Shown: positions 63,101-64,000 of the stretch, one piece after another
Position numbering within the stretch: the stretch's first letter is position 1
How the letters are laid out: each line of letters starts with the position of its first letter
Source: Euwallacea fornicatus
Taxonomy: Eukaryota; Arthropoda; Insecta; Coleoptera; Curculionidae
Assembly (NCBI RefSeq): GCF_040115645.1
Contig: NC_089543.1
Location: 1,860,001-1,924,000, forward strand
Direction of reading: 5' to 3'
DNA length: 64,000 nt
The notes under the pieces: model-generated
The model's input: only the letters and a program-made list of their open reading frames with translations
The model's database searches: none
What the model was told of the DNA's origin: nothing
Program-made: the position numbers and the translations under genes

Positions 63101-63968
63101 CAGGGTGTTTTATAAACATGCCGACAAACTTTCAGAGGATGTAGAGTTAATAAAAATAACTATTTGTATCGAATAAATATATGACCGAAATCGCTTCATT
63201 TTCAAGGTACAGAGTGTTTAATTTCTTCTTTTTCAAATATTTCAAAAACGATTTGAAATAAAGAAATTAAATTAGGGACATGCTATGGTGGGATAAATGT
63301 ATTTGTTCTGGAGTAAACAGAGTATTTCTACCTACATCAGTGGCGTCCGTATGGCTATCCAATGTTTCAACATGCGTAAATTGTTCAAATTTAATGGAAC
63401 CATGCTTTGGAAGAAGGGTATGATTTTGCGATGAGGCATGTGTGACACATGTTTGTTTTCATATCTTCTGGTTCTACTAAAAAAAAATTAATAAATTTCT
63501 GCTAAAGAATTTACAAAAATCTCACTTGGAAACCTATGCCGGTTTTTGGATGGGCATAGGAATGAGATATTATTTTTTATTTTAAAATGGCTACTTGAGC
63601 AACAAAATACTAAGGAGCCTTTTTTTGTTAAGAATTAATAGTATATAAAAAAATCGCATTAAAAAAGTTATTAAAGTACCATTTTCCTTAAAAACTTCCC
63701 ATTGAATGATCACAAGGATGCCACTGGTATAAGTGAAAATATTCTGTGTACTTTAGAACATGCACATTTATCCCATCAAAGCGTGTCCCTAATATCGTAT
63801 CCTTACTCTAAACTTTTTTTGAAATATTAAAAAAATGCAAAAAAAATTAAATATTCTGAATCTTGGAAACGAAGCGATTTTTGGACCTAACTTTATTTGA
63901 TCAACATATTTGTTTTTATGAGCTCTACATCCCGCGAAAATGCATCGGTATATTTATGAAATACCCTG
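63101..63968. mobile_element. Foldback element, family A copy 2
   Basis: An 868-bp palindrome flanked by TA (63099-63100, 63969-63970). The left end CAGGGTGTTTTATAAACATG then CCGACAAACTTTCAGAGGAT is mirrored by CCCGCGAAAATGCATCGG ... ACCCTG. TGGGATAAATGTATTTGTTC pairs with GAACATGCACATTTATCCCA near 63757. It shares ends and inner order with the copy at 17653-18442. Non-coding. Confidence 0.88.
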
Positions 63969-64000
63969 TATAATGGCGTGCCAATCAGTTTCTAGATAAA

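Noticed and set aside
1..64000. tRNA, rRNA, CRISPR or bacterial operon features
   Set aside because: No T-loop-like GGTTCRA words in suitable context, no regular repeat-spacer array, and the exon-intron structure shows the sequence is eukaryotic.

Overview
The window is AT-rich, intron-dominated animal DNA and reads as an insect nuclear genome. The one recognisable host gene is a nicotinic acetylcholine receptor (nAChR) subunit of the insect alpha5/6/7 group, on the minus strand. Five internal exons (numbered 2 to 6 by comparison with insect nAChR genes) lie at 10708-10847, 6842-6886, 2927-3036, 938-1118 and 203-278. Each has clean AG/GT splice borders and compatible phases. They encode most of the extracellular ligand-binding domain. 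The wording of the peptide (WNSSEFGGVKDLRIPPHRLW, NVVVRNNGSC, GDISNFITNGEWDL) fits insect alpha7 better than alpha6. Exons for loop C, the four membrane helices and the C-terminus lie off the left edge. The signal-peptide exon was not found, so 10.85-64 kb is either a very long first intron or intron plus upstream sequence. A beetle is a reasonable guess for the species, but nothing here proves it.

The rest is mostly non-coding with many decayed DNA transposons, nearly all Tc1/mariner-like and flanked by TA. Seven are wholly or largely inverted repeats (foldback elements) with ends like CAGGGTGTTT: 7782-8533, 17653-18442, 21006-21736, 36048-36555, 41149-42222, 59629-60956 and 63101-63968. The copies at 17.6 and 63.1 kb belong to the same family. 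Two more at 29206-29825 and 33772-34467 have shorter arms around an internal segment. Four of these nine (29.2, 33.8, 41.1, 59.6 kb) still carry a C-terminal scrap of the same type of DDE transposase. A different, Tc1-like non-autonomous element with 135-bp inverted repeats is at 12567-13266. A dead mariner of about 1.3 kb sits at 46109-47415 and abuts a 338-bp MITE (47418-47755) across a single TA.

Other features are a candidate solo LTR (16655-17252), a (GT)n microsatellite, a 14-bp poly-G tract, a degenerate repeat family with a period near 0.4-0.45 kb (about 55.1-57.5 and 61.3-61.9 kb), other faint repeats, and a GC/CpG-richer island near 58.5-59.2 kb that could be a promoter, a 5' exon or a relic of another element. 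No tRNA, rRNA, CRISPR array or operon-like structure was seen. The open frames in the non-exonic parts are short and look like chance frames except where noted.
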